This document shows, one piece after another, positions 18,127 through 26,725 of a DNA stretch of 64,000 nucleotides. A program made the position numbers and the translations under genes. The DNA comes from Lachnospiraceae bacterium YSB2008 (lineage in GTDB: Bacteria; Bacillota; Clostridia; Lachnospirales; Lachnospiraceae), in contig JHWR01000002.1 in the NCBI GenBank assembly GCA_000687655.1, positions 1-64,000 of the forward strand, given 5' to 3'. The notes below the pieces were generated by a model that searched no databases, had not been told where the DNA came from, and was given only the letters and a program-made list of their open reading frames with translations. The first letter of the stretch is position 1, and the number at the start of each line of letters is the position of its first letter.

Positions 18127-19842
18127 TTGTCATCTATTAAACTTATTGACCAAAAGATGTTTCGTGACGCATTTCTTGCGGGCGCATATAATCTCAGTAA
18201 TAATAAAGAGATAATAAATGAATTGAATGTTTTTCCGGTTCCTGACGGAGATACCGGAACAAATATGACTCTTACTATAATGTCTGCTGCAGAGGAGGTA
18301 AAGAAACTTTCTTCTCCGAGCATAGACGATCTTGGAAAAGCTATCGCAAGCGGTTCTCTCAGAGGCGCCAGAGGTAATTCCGGTGTTATTCTGTCACAGC
18401 TCTTCAGAGGCTTCTGCAAGGATATCAAGGGCAAGAAGGATATTTCTGCACTTGATCTTGCCTCAGCATTCTCACGTGCTGTAGATACAGCATATAAGGC
18501 TGTTATGAAACCTAAGGAAGGAACTATACTTACTGTTGCAAAGGGTATGGCTCAGAAGGCCTTCGAGCTTGTTGAGGTTGAGGATGATGTCCTTATCTTC
18601 CTTGAGGAAGTTGTAAAATTCGGTGACAAGGTTCTTGCGAAGACGCCGGATCTTCTTCCTGTACTTAAAGAGGCTGGAGTTGTGGATTCCGGTGGACAGG
18701 GTCTTATGGAATTCATGCATGGTGTACTTACATCACTTAAGGGCGGCAGTGTTGAGCTTAAGGATGCTCCTGCTGAGAAGATTGAGTATCCCGGTCTTGA
18801 CATAAAGAATATGAGAGGAAGCAGCAGAGAGGATATTTCCACTGCTGATATCAAATTCACATATTGTACAGAATTCATATGTAATCTCAGGGAACCGATA
18901 TCGGATGCTGAGAAGGAAAAGTTCAGGGATTATCTCCTCAGTATCGGTGATTCTCTGGTATTTGTAAGTGATGATGAGATAATCAAGATACATGTTCATA
19001 CCAATCATCCGGGTCAGGCTTTTGAAGCTGCTCTGGAGAGAGGCTTCCTTACAAACATGAAGATAGATAATATGAAGGAAGAGCATAGTGAAAGAGTTCT
19101 TCTTGAAATGGAAAAGGTTAAGAATGCCTCATTTGATATGAAGAAAGAGGAAGAAAAGCCTGCAGAACCTGAAGGTGAGAGAAAAGACTTCGGATTCATT
19201 GCAGTTGCTTCCGGTGAAGGCCTTTCTGACATTCTGAAGAGCTCCGGCGTTGATTATGTGATTTCCGGCGGGCAGACCATGAATCCAAGCACAGATGACT
19301 TCATAAATGCTGCAAATACTATTAATGCCGATACGGTTTATATACTTCCTAATAATAAGAATATCATCCTTGCTGCCAATCAGGCTGCAGGACTGATCAA
19401 AGATAAGAAGCTCATGGTTATCCCGACTACAACTATACCTCAGGGTATTTCTGCCATGCTCGCATTCTCATTTGATGCGGACAGTGATGCTAATTTCGAG
19501 GCTATGAGCGATGCCATAAATGATGTCAGATCGGGTTCTGTTACTTATGCCGTTCGTGATACATCTATTGACGGAAAGGAAATCAAAAAGGATGATATCA
19601 TGGGACTCAGTGACAAGGGCATAGAGTCGGTTGGTAATGACATAAGCCGTGTTACTGTTGAACTTATAAAGGCAATGGCAGATGATGATGCAGAGCTTGT
19701 AACGATTTATTATGGTGAGGATGTTGGAAGAGATGCAGCAGAAAAGCTTGTGTCTTATATAGAAGAACTTGATCTTGGTGTTGATATAGAGCTTGCTGAT
19801 GGTGGACAGCCTATATACTATTATCTTGTCTCTGTTGAATAG
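18127..19842 (+). CDS. DAK2-domain fatty acid kinase-like protein (FakA/YloV)
   Basis: A 571-residue protein that, by analogy with FakA, phosphorylates fatty acids bound by a FakB partner. The N-terminal DAK2 domain (about 1-200) has NELNVFPVPDGDTGTNMTLT, where the aspartates bind Mg-ATP, and GSLRGARGNSGVILSQLFRG. The middle FakA domain has FTYCTEFICNL and IKIHVHTNHPG, and the C-terminal DegV-like region follows (SGGQTMNPSTDDFINAAN, PNNKNIILAANQAAGL). Start TTG at 18127 after AGGAGG. It is 19 bases behind the Asp23 gene and 11 before recG, the classic Firmicutes order. No FakB gene is in the window. Confidence 0.92.
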   Translation: MSSIKLIDQKMFRDAFLAGAYNLSNNKEIINELNVFPVPDGDTGTNMTLTIMSAAEEVKKLSSPSIDDLGKAIASGSLRGARGNSGVILSQLFRGFCKDIKGKKDISALDLASAFSRAVDTAYKAVMKPKEGTILTVAKGMAQKAFELVEVEDDVLIFLEEVVKFGDKVLAKTPDLLPVLKEAGVVDSGGQGLMEFMHGVLTSLKGGSVELKDAPAEKIEYPGLDIKNMRGSSREDISTADIKFTYCTEFICNLREPISDAEKEKFRDYLLSIGDSLVFVSDDEIIKIHVHTNHPGQAFEAALERGFLTNMKIDNMKEEHSERVLLEMEKVKNASFDMKKEEEKPAEPEGERKDFGFIAVASGEGLSDILKSSGVDYVISGGQTMNPSTDDFINAANTINADTVYILPNNKNIILAANQAAGLIKDKKLMVIPTTTIPQGISAMLAFSFDADSDANFEAMSDAINDVRSGSVTYAVRDTSIDGKEIKKDDIMGLSDKGIESVGNDISRVTVELIKAMADDDAELVTIYYGEDVGRDAAEKLVSYIEELDLGVDIELADGGQPIYYYLVSVE

Positions 19843-19853
19843 GAGAAAGTTAT

Positions 19854-21863
19854 ATGCAGCTTTCTGACAGCATAAGCACTGTAAAAGGAATAGGTGAAAA
19901 GACAGAGAAGCTTTTTCACAAGCTGGGCGTATATACCATAGAGGATCTTATCAGGACTTATCCTCGTACGTATATTGAATACACGGAGCCTGTTTCTGTT
20001 AACAGTATAAGACCCGGAGTAAGATGTGCGATAAGGGCTAAAGTCGTAACTAATATCGAGGTAAAGAAGCCGAGGAGGATGACCATAGTTTCATTCTCTG
20101 TCAGTGATGGCACCGGAAGTGTCAGAATTGTTTTCTTCAACAGTCCTTATATCAGAAGCGTTATACGCAAAGGGGATTCTTATGTGTTCGTAGGCACACC
20201 GAAGGTCAAAGGTAACTTCATCGTAATGGAGATGCCTGAATACTATGAGCTGAGAAAGTATACATCTCTCAAAAGTGTGATGCAGCCTGTATATCCGCTT
20301 ACCGCAGGGCTTACCAGCAACACTATAAGGAAAGCTGTCAAGGAGGTTTCCTACCTCATCGAAGGTATGGACGACATACTTCCCAAAGATATATTAAATG
20401 AATATGGACTTATGCCAAGGGGACAGGCCTCTTTTAATGTACATTTTCCGAGGGACATGGAAGAACTGAAGAAAAGCATAAAGAGGCTTGCTTTTGATGA
20501 GTTCCTTTCATTTTTGTATGATATAAAGATATTAAGAGAGAACTGCATAAGAAAAGAAAATGCTCATCCGGTCGGAAAAGATGCTGCCGGAAAGCTGCAG
20601 GAGTTTATCGGCAGCCTTCCATTTGAACTTACAAAAGGACAAAAGGATGCGGTTTCGGATATCATAACTGACATGACAGGGCCTTACACAATGAACAGGC
20701 TTATACAGGGAGATGTTGGTTCCGGTAAGACAGTCGTGGCTGAGGCGGCTCTCTATGTTAATTATCTTGCCGGGTATCAGGGCGCCCTTATGGTTCCGAC
20801 TGAAGTGCTTGCAGTTCAGCATTTCAAGGACCTTAGTAAAGTTTTCTCCGGAACCGGAATGAGAATATCGCTTCTGACAGGAAGCCTGAAGGATAAGGAA
20901 AAGAAGGATATAAAGAAGAAGCTTCTGGATGGTGAGATAGATATAGTCGTAGGAACGCATGCTCTGATCCAGGACAGTACAGACTGGAAGAATCTTGGAC
21001 TTACAGTCATAGATGAGCAGCACAGGTTCGGTGTTAATCAGAGAAAGAAGCTTTCTATGAAGGGAAATGCACCGCATACCATTGTTATGAGCGCAACCCC
21101 AATACCCAGGACTCTTGCCATGATCATTTATGCGGATTTGGATGTATCCCTTATTTCTGAGATGCCTATGGGCAGGAAGAGGATAATGAACTGTGTTGTG
21201 GGGACTTCTTACAGACCGACAGCATATAAGTTCATCGGTGACGAGATAAAGAAGGGACATCAGACTTATATCATATGCCCTATGATAGAGGAAAATGAGA
21301 GCAGTGATATAGAAAATGTAATTGATTATTCCTATGGAATCAAAGACTGGTTCGGAAGTGAAGTGAGGATAGAATACCTTCACGGAAAGCTGTCTGAGGA
21401 AGATAAGATCAAAATCCTTGAAAGGTTTATGGATGGTTCGATAGACATACTTGTTTCTACTACAGTTATAGAGGTAGGTATCAATAATCCGAATGCAACA
21501 GTCATGATGATAGAAAATGCTGAGAGGTTCGGCCTGGCTCAGCTGCATCAGCTGAGAGGAAGAGTCGGAAGAGGCGACGCCCAGAGCTATGCAATATTTA
21601 TAGATACAAAGGAATCAGAAGAGTCCAAAGAAAGGCTTTCTGTTCTTGAGAATTCAAATGACGGTTTCTTTATCGCTAAGGAGGATCTGAGACTCAGAGG
21701 ACCGGGTGATTTCTTCGGTATAAGACAGAGCGGAGATATGCCGTTCAATATTGCAGATATTTATAATCATGCTGATATGCTGAAAATGGCTCAGGATATC
21801 ATACTTAAATACAGTGACAGAATAAGCTTTAAAGATACAAAGCTTGCTGAAACTACTATATGA
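19854..21863 (+). CDS. recG: ATP-dependent DNA helicase RecG
   Basis: A 669-residue branch-migration helicase that remodels stalled forks and Holliday junctions. The N-terminal OB-fold wedge domain (about 50-150) is followed by helicase motifs: RLIQGDVGSGKTVVAEAAL (Walker A), VIDEQHRFGVNQRKKL (DEQH-type box II), VMSATPIPRTLAM (motif III), STTVIEVGINNPNA, and LHQLRGRVGRGDAQSYAIF (motif VI). LRLRGPGDFFGIRQSG is the RecG C-terminal wedge-associated motif. Length is normal. It is followed at once by a cellulase gene whose ribosome site begins at its stop codon. Confidence 0.96.
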   Translation: MQLSDSISTVKGIGEKTEKLFHKLGVYTIEDLIRTYPRTYIEYTEPVSVNSIRPGVRCAIRAKVVTNIEVKKPRRMTIVSFSVSDGTGSVRIVFFNSPYIRSVIRKGDSYVFVGTPKVKGNFIVMEMPEYYELRKYTSLKSVMQPVYPLTAGLTSNTIRKAVKEVSYLIEGMDDILPKDILNEYGLMPRGQASFNVHFPRDMEELKKSIKRLAFDEFLSFLYDIKILRENCIRKENAHPVGKDAAGKLQEFIGSLPFELTKGQKDAVSDIITDMTGPYTMNRLIQGDVGSGKTVVAEAALYVNYLAGYQGALMVPTEVLAVQHFKDLSKVFSGTGMRISLLTGSLKDKEKKDIKKKLLDGEIDIVVGTHALIQDSTDWKNLGLTVIDEQHRFGVNQRKKLSMKGNAPHTIVMSATPIPRTLAMIIYADLDVSLISEMPMGRKRIMNCVVGTSYRPTAYKFIGDEIKKGHQTYIICPMIEENESSDIENVIDYSYGIKDWFGSEVRIEYLHGKLSEEDKIKILERFMDGSIDILVSTTVIEVGINNPNATVMMIENAERFGLAQLHQLRGRVGRGDAQSYAIFIDTKESEESKERLSVLENSNDGFFIAKEDLRLRGPGDFFGIRQSGDMPFNIADIYNHADMLKMAQDIILKYSDRISFKDTKLAETTI

Positions 21864-21879
21864 TGGAGGTAATACTGAT

Positions 21880-23460
21880 TTGGAAAAGAAGAATAAGATT
21901 CTTATGGGAGCTCTTGCGGTTGCCGTTATAATCATCGCACTTTTGCTCGGATACATCATTGGATCAAAGGGAAAGAAGGATGATACTGCAAAGCAGGATG
22001 TAACGACTGAGGCTTCGACAACTGATGAGAAGACTACGGAGAAAACTTCAGAGAAAGCTACAGAGAATGATTCTGAAGAGAAAACTACTGAAGCAGATAA
22101 GAAGGATACTACTGAAAAGGCTAAGACAGTAGAACAGTATGCCTGCTATGCAAAGATATCTGCCGGTGATTCCTGGGAGAATGAAGGAAAGACTGTTGTT
22201 CAATATAATGTAGATTTATTTAATAAGTCTAAGAGTAAGATATCTGACTGGGAGATTCAGGTGGATGGATTCCCGACAGATGCAAAGGTCGGAGATTCAT
22301 GGAATGGTACGATCAAGCTGAAGGACGGAGTGCTTCATATTACTGCAGTTGATTATAATAAGGATATTGAGAGTAAGGGTTCTGTTACAGGAATAGGCTT
22401 CCAGGTTTACTTCAAGAATAAGGGGGACGCTTCTTCTGTATCAAAGAATCCTGATGTGTATGTAGGCGGTGAGCTTTATACGGAGGCTATGCCTGAAAAG
22501 GAGAAGCCGAAGGATGTTGAACCATCAGAACCTCCAAAGGTTGAGAAGGGCACTCCATTTGAAAATCATGGAAAGCTTTCCCTTAAGGGAACCGATATAG
22601 TAGATAAGAATGGTGAAAAATACCAGCTTAAGGGCATAAGCACACACGGACTTGCATGGTTCCCTGAGTATGTAAATAAGGATGCGTTCAAGACACTCCG
22701 TGATGACTGGGGAGCTAATATCATAAGGCTTGCAATGTACACAGCTGAGTCAGGCGGTTACTGTACAGACGGTAATCAGACCAATCTTAAGAAGCTTGTA
22801 GATGACGGTGTCAGCTATGCGACTGAGCTTGGAATGTATGTAATAATAGACTGGCATATACTCCACGATACCAATCCTCTTGATAATCAGGATGAAGCTG
22901 AGCTGTTCTTTGCAGAGATGTCTCAGAAGTATGCTGATTACGAGAATGTAATCTATGAGATATGTAATGAACCAAACGGCGGAACAGAGTGGAGTGATGT
23001 CAAGACCTACGCAGATGATATAATCCCTATCATCAGAAAGAATGATAAGGATGCACTCATTATAGTAGGAACACCTACCTGGTCACAGGATGTGGATATT
23101 GCTGCAAAGGATCCTGTTGATAATCCGGAAAATGTACTATATGCGATACATTTCTATGCAGCTACTCATAAGGATAATATAAGAAGTAAGCTTGAAACGG
23201 CTCATGATGCCGGACTTCCGATATTTGTATCAGAGTTCAGTATTTGTGAGGCATCAGGAAATGGAACGATAGATTATGATTCTGCAGATGAATGGTTTGA
23301 TCTCATAAATAAGCTTAATCTTTCTTACTGCGGATGGAATCTTTCTAATAAGGATGAGGCATCAAGCCTTATCGATTCGGGTTGTGACAAGAAGAGCGGA
23401 TGGTCAGAGGATGACCTTTCAGAGACAGGCCAGTGGCTCAGAAAGACCATTAAGAATTGA
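21880..23460 (+). CDS. membrane-anchored GH5 cellulase with CBM2-like domain
   Basis: A 526-residue endoglucanase. After a TTG start at 21880 (GGAGG at 21864-21868), MEKKNKILMGALAVAVII begins a signal-anchor helix. A Thr/Glu/Lys-rich spacer (about 35-85) leads to a beta domain (about 90-200) with ISAGDSWENEG, SDWEIQVDGFP and VTGIGFQVYF, resembling a family 2 cellulose-binding module. A Pro/Glu linker precedes the GH5 (subfamily 2-like) barrel: HGLAWFPEYVNKDAFKTLRDDW, YVIIDWHILHDTNPL, acid/base Glu in YEICNEPNG, nucleophile Glu in PIFVSEFSICE. It breaks the usual recG-rsmD neighbourhood and has no promoter of its own that I can see, so it is probably made from the recG transcript. Confidence 0.93.
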   Translation: MEKKNKILMGALAVAVIIIALLLGYIIGSKGKKDDTAKQDVTTEASTTDEKTTEKTSEKATENDSEEKTTEADKKDTTEKAKTVEQYACYAKISAGDSWENEGKTVVQYNVDLFNKSKSKISDWEIQVDGFPTDAKVGDSWNGTIKLKDGVLHITAVDYNKDIESKGSVTGIGFQVYFKNKGDASSVSKNPDVYVGGELYTEAMPEKEKPKDVEPSEPPKVEKGTPFENHGKLSLKGTDIVDKNGEKYQLKGISTHGLAWFPEYVNKDAFKTLRDDWGANIIRLAMYTAESGGYCTDGNQTNLKKLVDDGVSYATELGMYVIIDWHILHDTNPLDNQDEAELFFAEMSQKYADYENVIYEICNEPNGGTEWSDVKTYADDIIPIIRKNDKDALIIVGTPTWSQDVDIAAKDPVDNPENVLYAIHFYAATHKDNIRSKLETAHDAGLPIFVSEFSICEASGNGTIDYDSADEWFDLINKLNLSYCGWNLSNKDEASSLIDSGCDKKSGWSEDDLSETGQWLRKTIKN

Positions 23461-23519
23461 CATCAGAGAAAAATGCTATAAAATATAACCTGTGTGTTTT
23501 TAGAGGAGACTGACAGACT

Positions 23520-24068
23520 ATGAGAGTTGTAGCAGGGTCAAGAAGGAGCCTTCCGCTCAGAACGCTGGAAGGGGTAGATACAAGACCGACCTTAGACAGA
23601 TATAAGGAAACTCTGTTTAATATCATAATGCCTTATGTTCCGGAGTCGAGATTTCTGGATCTTTTCAGTGGCAGCGGCTCCATAGCTATAGAAGCTCTTT
23701 CAAGAGGAGCTAGTCATGCAGTGCTTGTGGAGAACAGCAGGGCAGCGGCCGAGGTTATTAAATACAACGTACATTTTACCAAGTTCGATGACAGTGCTGA
23801 TATAATCCAGAAGGATGCAGTTACTTATGTCAGGAATCTGCCAAAGGTTGATTTTGATATAATATACATAGATCCGCCTTATAATAAAGGGCTTGAAAAG
23901 GCTGTCATGCTTGAACTGAACCAAAAGCCATTTATATCAGAGGATGCTATAATCATAGTTGAATCTGCGCTGGAAGAGGACTTTTCGTATATAGAAGATA
24001 CTAAGTTCGAAGTATATAAAGTTAAAGAGTATAAAACAAATAAACATGTATTTATAAGGATAAGATAA
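23520..24068 (+). CDS. rsmD: 16S rRNA guanine-966 N2-methyltransferase RsmD
   Basis: A 182-residue SAM-dependent methyltransferase acting on 16S rRNA. It starts MRVVAGSRRSLPLRTLEG, has TRPTLDRYKETLFNII, the SAM motif LDLFSGSGSIAIEALSRGA, and the catalytic IDPPYNKG. Its TAA stop overlaps the coaD start (TAATG at 24066-24070), indicating translational coupling. A TTGACA at 23457 and TATAAA further on are poorly spaced, so a separate promoter after the cellulase gene is possible but weak. GAGGAG precedes the start. Confidence 0.94.
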   Translation: MRVVAGSRRSLPLRTLEGVDTRPTLDRYKETLFNIIMPYVPESRFLDLFSGSGSIAIEALSRGASHAVLVENSRAAAEVIKYNVHFTKFDDSADIIQKDAVTYVRNLPKVDFDIIYIDPPYNKGLEKAVMLELNQKPFISEDAIIIVESALEEDFSYIEDTKFEVYKVKEYKTNKHVFIRIR

Positions 24069-24562
24069 TGATAACAGCAGTATATCCGGGCAGCTTTGAT
24101 CCGGTAACTTTGGGACATTTTGACATAATCAAACGAGCATCATACCTTTTTGACCGGGTTGTTATAGGTGTGCTTAATAATTCTTCTAAAAAACAGGCAT
24201 TGTTTTCTAAGGAGGAACGTGTTATCATGTTAGAGGAGACTGTCGCAGAGCTTCCTAATGTTTTCGTTAGAAGCTTTGATGGTCTTGTTGTGGATTTTGC
24301 CAGAGAGCAGGATGCTCATATCATAGTCAGGGGGCTCAGGGCCATGGGGGATTTTGATATCGAACTCCAGATGGCACAGAGTAATCATATAGTTGCACCC
24401 GATGTGGATACTTTGTTCTTATCTACGAGTGTTGAATACTCGTATCTTTCATCAAGCATGGTGAAGGAGTATGCATATTATGGTGCCAATGTGAAAGACT
24501 TTGTACCGGCAAATGTCCTTCCAAAGATAGAAGAAAAGATTCATCTTATGAAAGTAAACTAG
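24068..24562 (+). CDS. coaD: phosphopantetheine adenylyltransferase CoaD
   Basis: A 164-residue enzyme of coenzyme A synthesis that transfers AMP to 4'-phosphopantetheine. The nucleotidyltransferase motif YPGSFDPVTLGHFDII (T/HxGH), the RGLRAMGDFDIELQMA stretch and the YSYLSSSMVKEYA phosphate-binding motif are all present and length is normal. The start overlaps the rsmD stop by one base. Confidence 0.96.
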   Translation: MITAVYPGSFDPVTLGHFDIIKRASYLFDRVVIGVLNNSSKKQALFSKEERVIMLEETVAELPNVFVRSFDGLVVDFAREQDAHIIVRGLRAMGDFDIELQMAQSNHIVAPDVDTLFLSTSVEYSYLSSSMVKEYAYYGANVKDFVPANVLPKIEEKIHLMKVN

Positions 24563-24575
24563 GAGGAAAGTTAAG

Positions 24576-25313
24576 ATGGGAAAAAAAGGCGTTGAGGAAA
24601 TGATATCTGAAATTGGCATATTTATTGATAAGTGTAAATATCAGCCGTTTTCATCAAACAATATCATAGTTCCGAGAGATGAACTTGAAAGGATGCTTAA
24701 CGAACTTAAGCTCAGACTTCCAAGTGAGTTTGAAAGATCTAAGAAGATCATGAGAAACAAAGAGTCCATACTTGCAGCAGCCAGAACCCGTTCAGATGCT
24801 ATCATAAGTGAATCTGTAAATGAAGCAAACAGACTTGTTGAGGAGAACAGGATCACACAGCTTGCAAATGACAGAGCAGAAGAGATTCTTGAAAATGCAA
24901 GAAACGAAGCTGATCGTATTGTAAATGATGCTAATGCAGAGGCTACTGAGGTTAGACTTGGAGCTCTTAATTATACAAGAGATAAGGTTGAGGAGATGAG
25001 AGCGTTCCTTGCTGCATCACTTGAGGCAGACAGAGAGAATTATCGTAATCTCGTTGAAACACTTGAAGATCAGGTATTCTCACTTGAGAATAATATAGCA
25101 GATGTTGACAGCAGTATAGGATATATTACAGGCGAGCCTGTAGCAGCACCTGCTCCTTCAGCTCCATCAGCACCGGCAGCAGATGACGGATACGATGATG
25201 ATTATGATGATGAAGATGATGATGTTGAAGAGTCATATGATGATGACGATGAAGAGGATGACTTCGACGAAGACGATGACTTCGATGATGACGATGATGA
25301 TTTCCTTGACTGA
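24576..25313 (+). CDS. coiled-coil protein with very acidic tail
   Basis: A 245-residue protein. Residues 1-60 are a conserved-looking head (MISEIGIFIDKCKYQPFSSN, VPRDELERMLNELKLRLPSE). Residues about 60-180 form a long coiled coil with alternating Ala, Glu and Asn (ILENARNEADRIVNDANAEA), similar to V/F-type ATPase stalks and DivIVA-type proteins. A Pro/Ala spacer is followed by about 45 residues made almost only of Asp and Glu. AGGAGG precedes the ATG 13 bases after coaD; a strong terminator follows. I infer a scaffold-like cytoplasmic role; the exact function is unknown. Confidence 0.8.
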   Translation: MGKKGVEEMISEIGIFIDKCKYQPFSSNNIIVPRDELERMLNELKLRLPSEFERSKKIMRNKESILAAARTRSDAIISESVNEANRLVEENRITQLANDRAEEILENARNEADRIVNDANAEATEVRLGALNYTRDKVEEMRAFLAASLEADRENYRNLVETLEDQVFSLENNIADVDSSIGYITGEPVAAPAPSAPSAPAADDGYDDDYDDEDDDVEESYDDDDEEDDFDEDDDFDDDDDDFLD

Positions 25314-25327
25314 TTGAAATGAATATA

Positions 25328-25358
25328 AGAAAACCGGAGGTTATGCCTCCGGTTTTTT
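25328..25358. terminator. bidirectional Rho-independent terminator
   Basis: AAAACCGGAGG-TTATG-CCTCCGGTTTTTT lies between convergent genes, ending the recG-coaD transcript and also, read in reverse, the tmcAL transcript. Confidence 0.93.
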
Positions 25359-25389
25359 GTTGTATAAATTGAGGTGTTTATATTTTGTT

Positions 25390-26580
25390 TTATAATACGA
25401 TTGACACGTTCGAAGAAAGCTCTTTAGGTTTTCGTACACCTGTTTCAATAAAGCAAAGAGAATTATATATGTCCGTAGCTTTCTTGTCATATTCCCAGGA
25501 CAGGGATGCTGCATGAGATTCCGGATTATAGTCTGCTTTCTTATTGATTATTGGTATTTCAGAATTGTCCTGTATTGTTTTCAGGAGCGTTGATGATTCT
25601 TTTCTGAAGGAGAGAAGGTTTGCGTAGTGTGAATAACCTTCATTTGTTATCTCTCTAAAATCATCTTCTTTTATTCGAAGTATCATATTCATAAGAGCCC
25701 TTGCGCTTCTTGTATATGTAATATTCTTTGTCTTCAGAAGCTGCACTGCTTCCGAAAATGATGTCGGTACAGGAATGGACTTAAGACGGTTCATCATATC
25801 TTTAGACATTTCATGATATATAACATCATAATCGAGCTCGCTAAGGCGAAGATTAAGAAGACCGTCCAGAACTGAAGTTCCGGGAAGGGCATTCTTAAAT
25901 AATTCCTGATCATATGACGGAACATGAGGAGCAATATCTTTATTATCATATATTAGAGTTCTGATTGCAGACGCGCTTAAGTATCCGTTCTTTTCATCAG
26001 TGTTATGATAACTGCCTTTTCTTATTATCGGACATATTCTGATGGATGAGTTTATTTTTTTGATTGCTGACATATATTCAAGTGCAAGTATATTGTTTGG
26101 AGAGGATATGATATCTTTTACTGAATCTCCAAGAATATCGGTCAGAGCCTTTTCTCTCGCAAGAGGATAAGAGTTGCCTTCCTTAATGTAATCCTGAAGA
26201 GAACTTTTATAGTCAGAAGGTTCATCTGTTATTATACTGCATATTTTTTCAAAGAGATTCATGTCCAGGGTTTCAACGCCGAAGGAAAGTGAATCAACAC
26301 AGCCGAGACTGTTGAGTATGGATACGGCACCCATTGCAAAATCGCCTGCATTTGAAATTGAAAAAATAACAGGCAATTCAAAAACTGCATCAATGTCCAA
26401 TGCGGCAGATCTTGCTCTGTTGTATTTATCATATATGGCAGGCTCGCCTCTTTGAACAAAGTTTCCGCTCATTATGGAAATGATATAGTCCGAGCCTGTT
26501 ATTTCGCGAGTCTTTCTTACATGATAGGCATGACCGTTATGGTAAGGATTATATTCAGAGATTATTGAAGCTGTCTTCAT
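25390..26580 (-). CDS. tmcAL: tRNA(Met) cytidine acetate ligase TmcAL
   Basis: A 396-residue nucleotidyltransferase (old name YlbM) that uses acetate and ATP to make N4-acetylcytidine at position 34 of elongator tRNA-Met. N-terminal motifs ISEYNPYHNGHAYHV (HxGH-type), SGNFVQRGEPAIYDKYNRAR, FELPVIFSISNAGDFAMGAV and SFGVET are those of the family. Length is normal. It is on the minus strand with its own promoter and faces the coaD operon across a shared terminator; ylbM near coaD is common in Firmicutes. Confidence 0.94.
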   Translation of the reverse strand: MKTASIISEYNPYHNGHAYHVRKTREITGSDYIISIMSGNFVQRGEPAIYDKYNRARSAALDIDAVFELPVIFSISNAGDFAMGAVSILNSLGCVDSLSFGVETLDMNLFEKICSIITDEPSDYKSSLQDYIKEGNSYPLAREKALTDILGDSVKDIISSPNNILALEYMSAIKKINSSIRICPIIRKGSYHNTDEKNGYLSASAIRTLIYDNKDIAPHVPSYDQELFKNALPGTSVLDGLLNLRLSELDYDVIYHEMSKDMMNRLKSIPVPTSFSEAVQLLKTKNITYTRSARALMNMILRIKEDDFREITNEGYSHYANLLSFRKESSTLLKTIQDNSEIPIINKKADYNPESHAASLSWEYDKKATDIYNSLCFIETGVRKPKELSSNVSIVL

Positions 26581-26618
26581 AAGTGTTTTTCTCCGTAAAT
26601 GTTATTCGATACATTTAT

Positions 26619-26647
26619 AGAATATCATGAACCGGCCATAATGCCAA
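26619..26647 (-). promoter_or_regulatory. putative sigma-A promoter for tmcAL
   Basis: On the minus strand: TTGGCA (26642-26647), 17-base spacer, TATTCT (26619-26624). The divergent promoter for the GGDEF gene starts 19 bases away, so the two could interfere or share a regulator. Confidence 0.55.
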
Positions 26648-26665
26648 ACCGAATTATAATCTGTG

Positions 26666-26694
26666 TTTACATGTTTAGTTGAAGTGATTATAAT
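26666..26694 (+). promoter_or_regulatory. sigma-A promoter for the diguanylate cyclase gene
   Basis: TTTACA (26666-26671), 17-base spacer, perfect TATAAT (26689-26694). The predicted start of transcription is near 26701, about 25 bases before the ATG. Confidence 0.75.
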
Positions 26695-26725
26695 TATTTT
26701 GTGGAAAAGACATGGGGACGGAATT

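Noticed and set aside
20532-21548. Long open frame on the minus strand inside recG (about 338 codons)
   Set aside because: Rich in Tyr, His, Ser, Cys and Ile without motifs, no ribosome site, and wholly covered by recG on the other strand.
25195-25310. GAT/GAC/GAA-rich tandem-like stretch
   Set aside because: It is the coding sequence of the acidic protein tail, not an independent repeat array.
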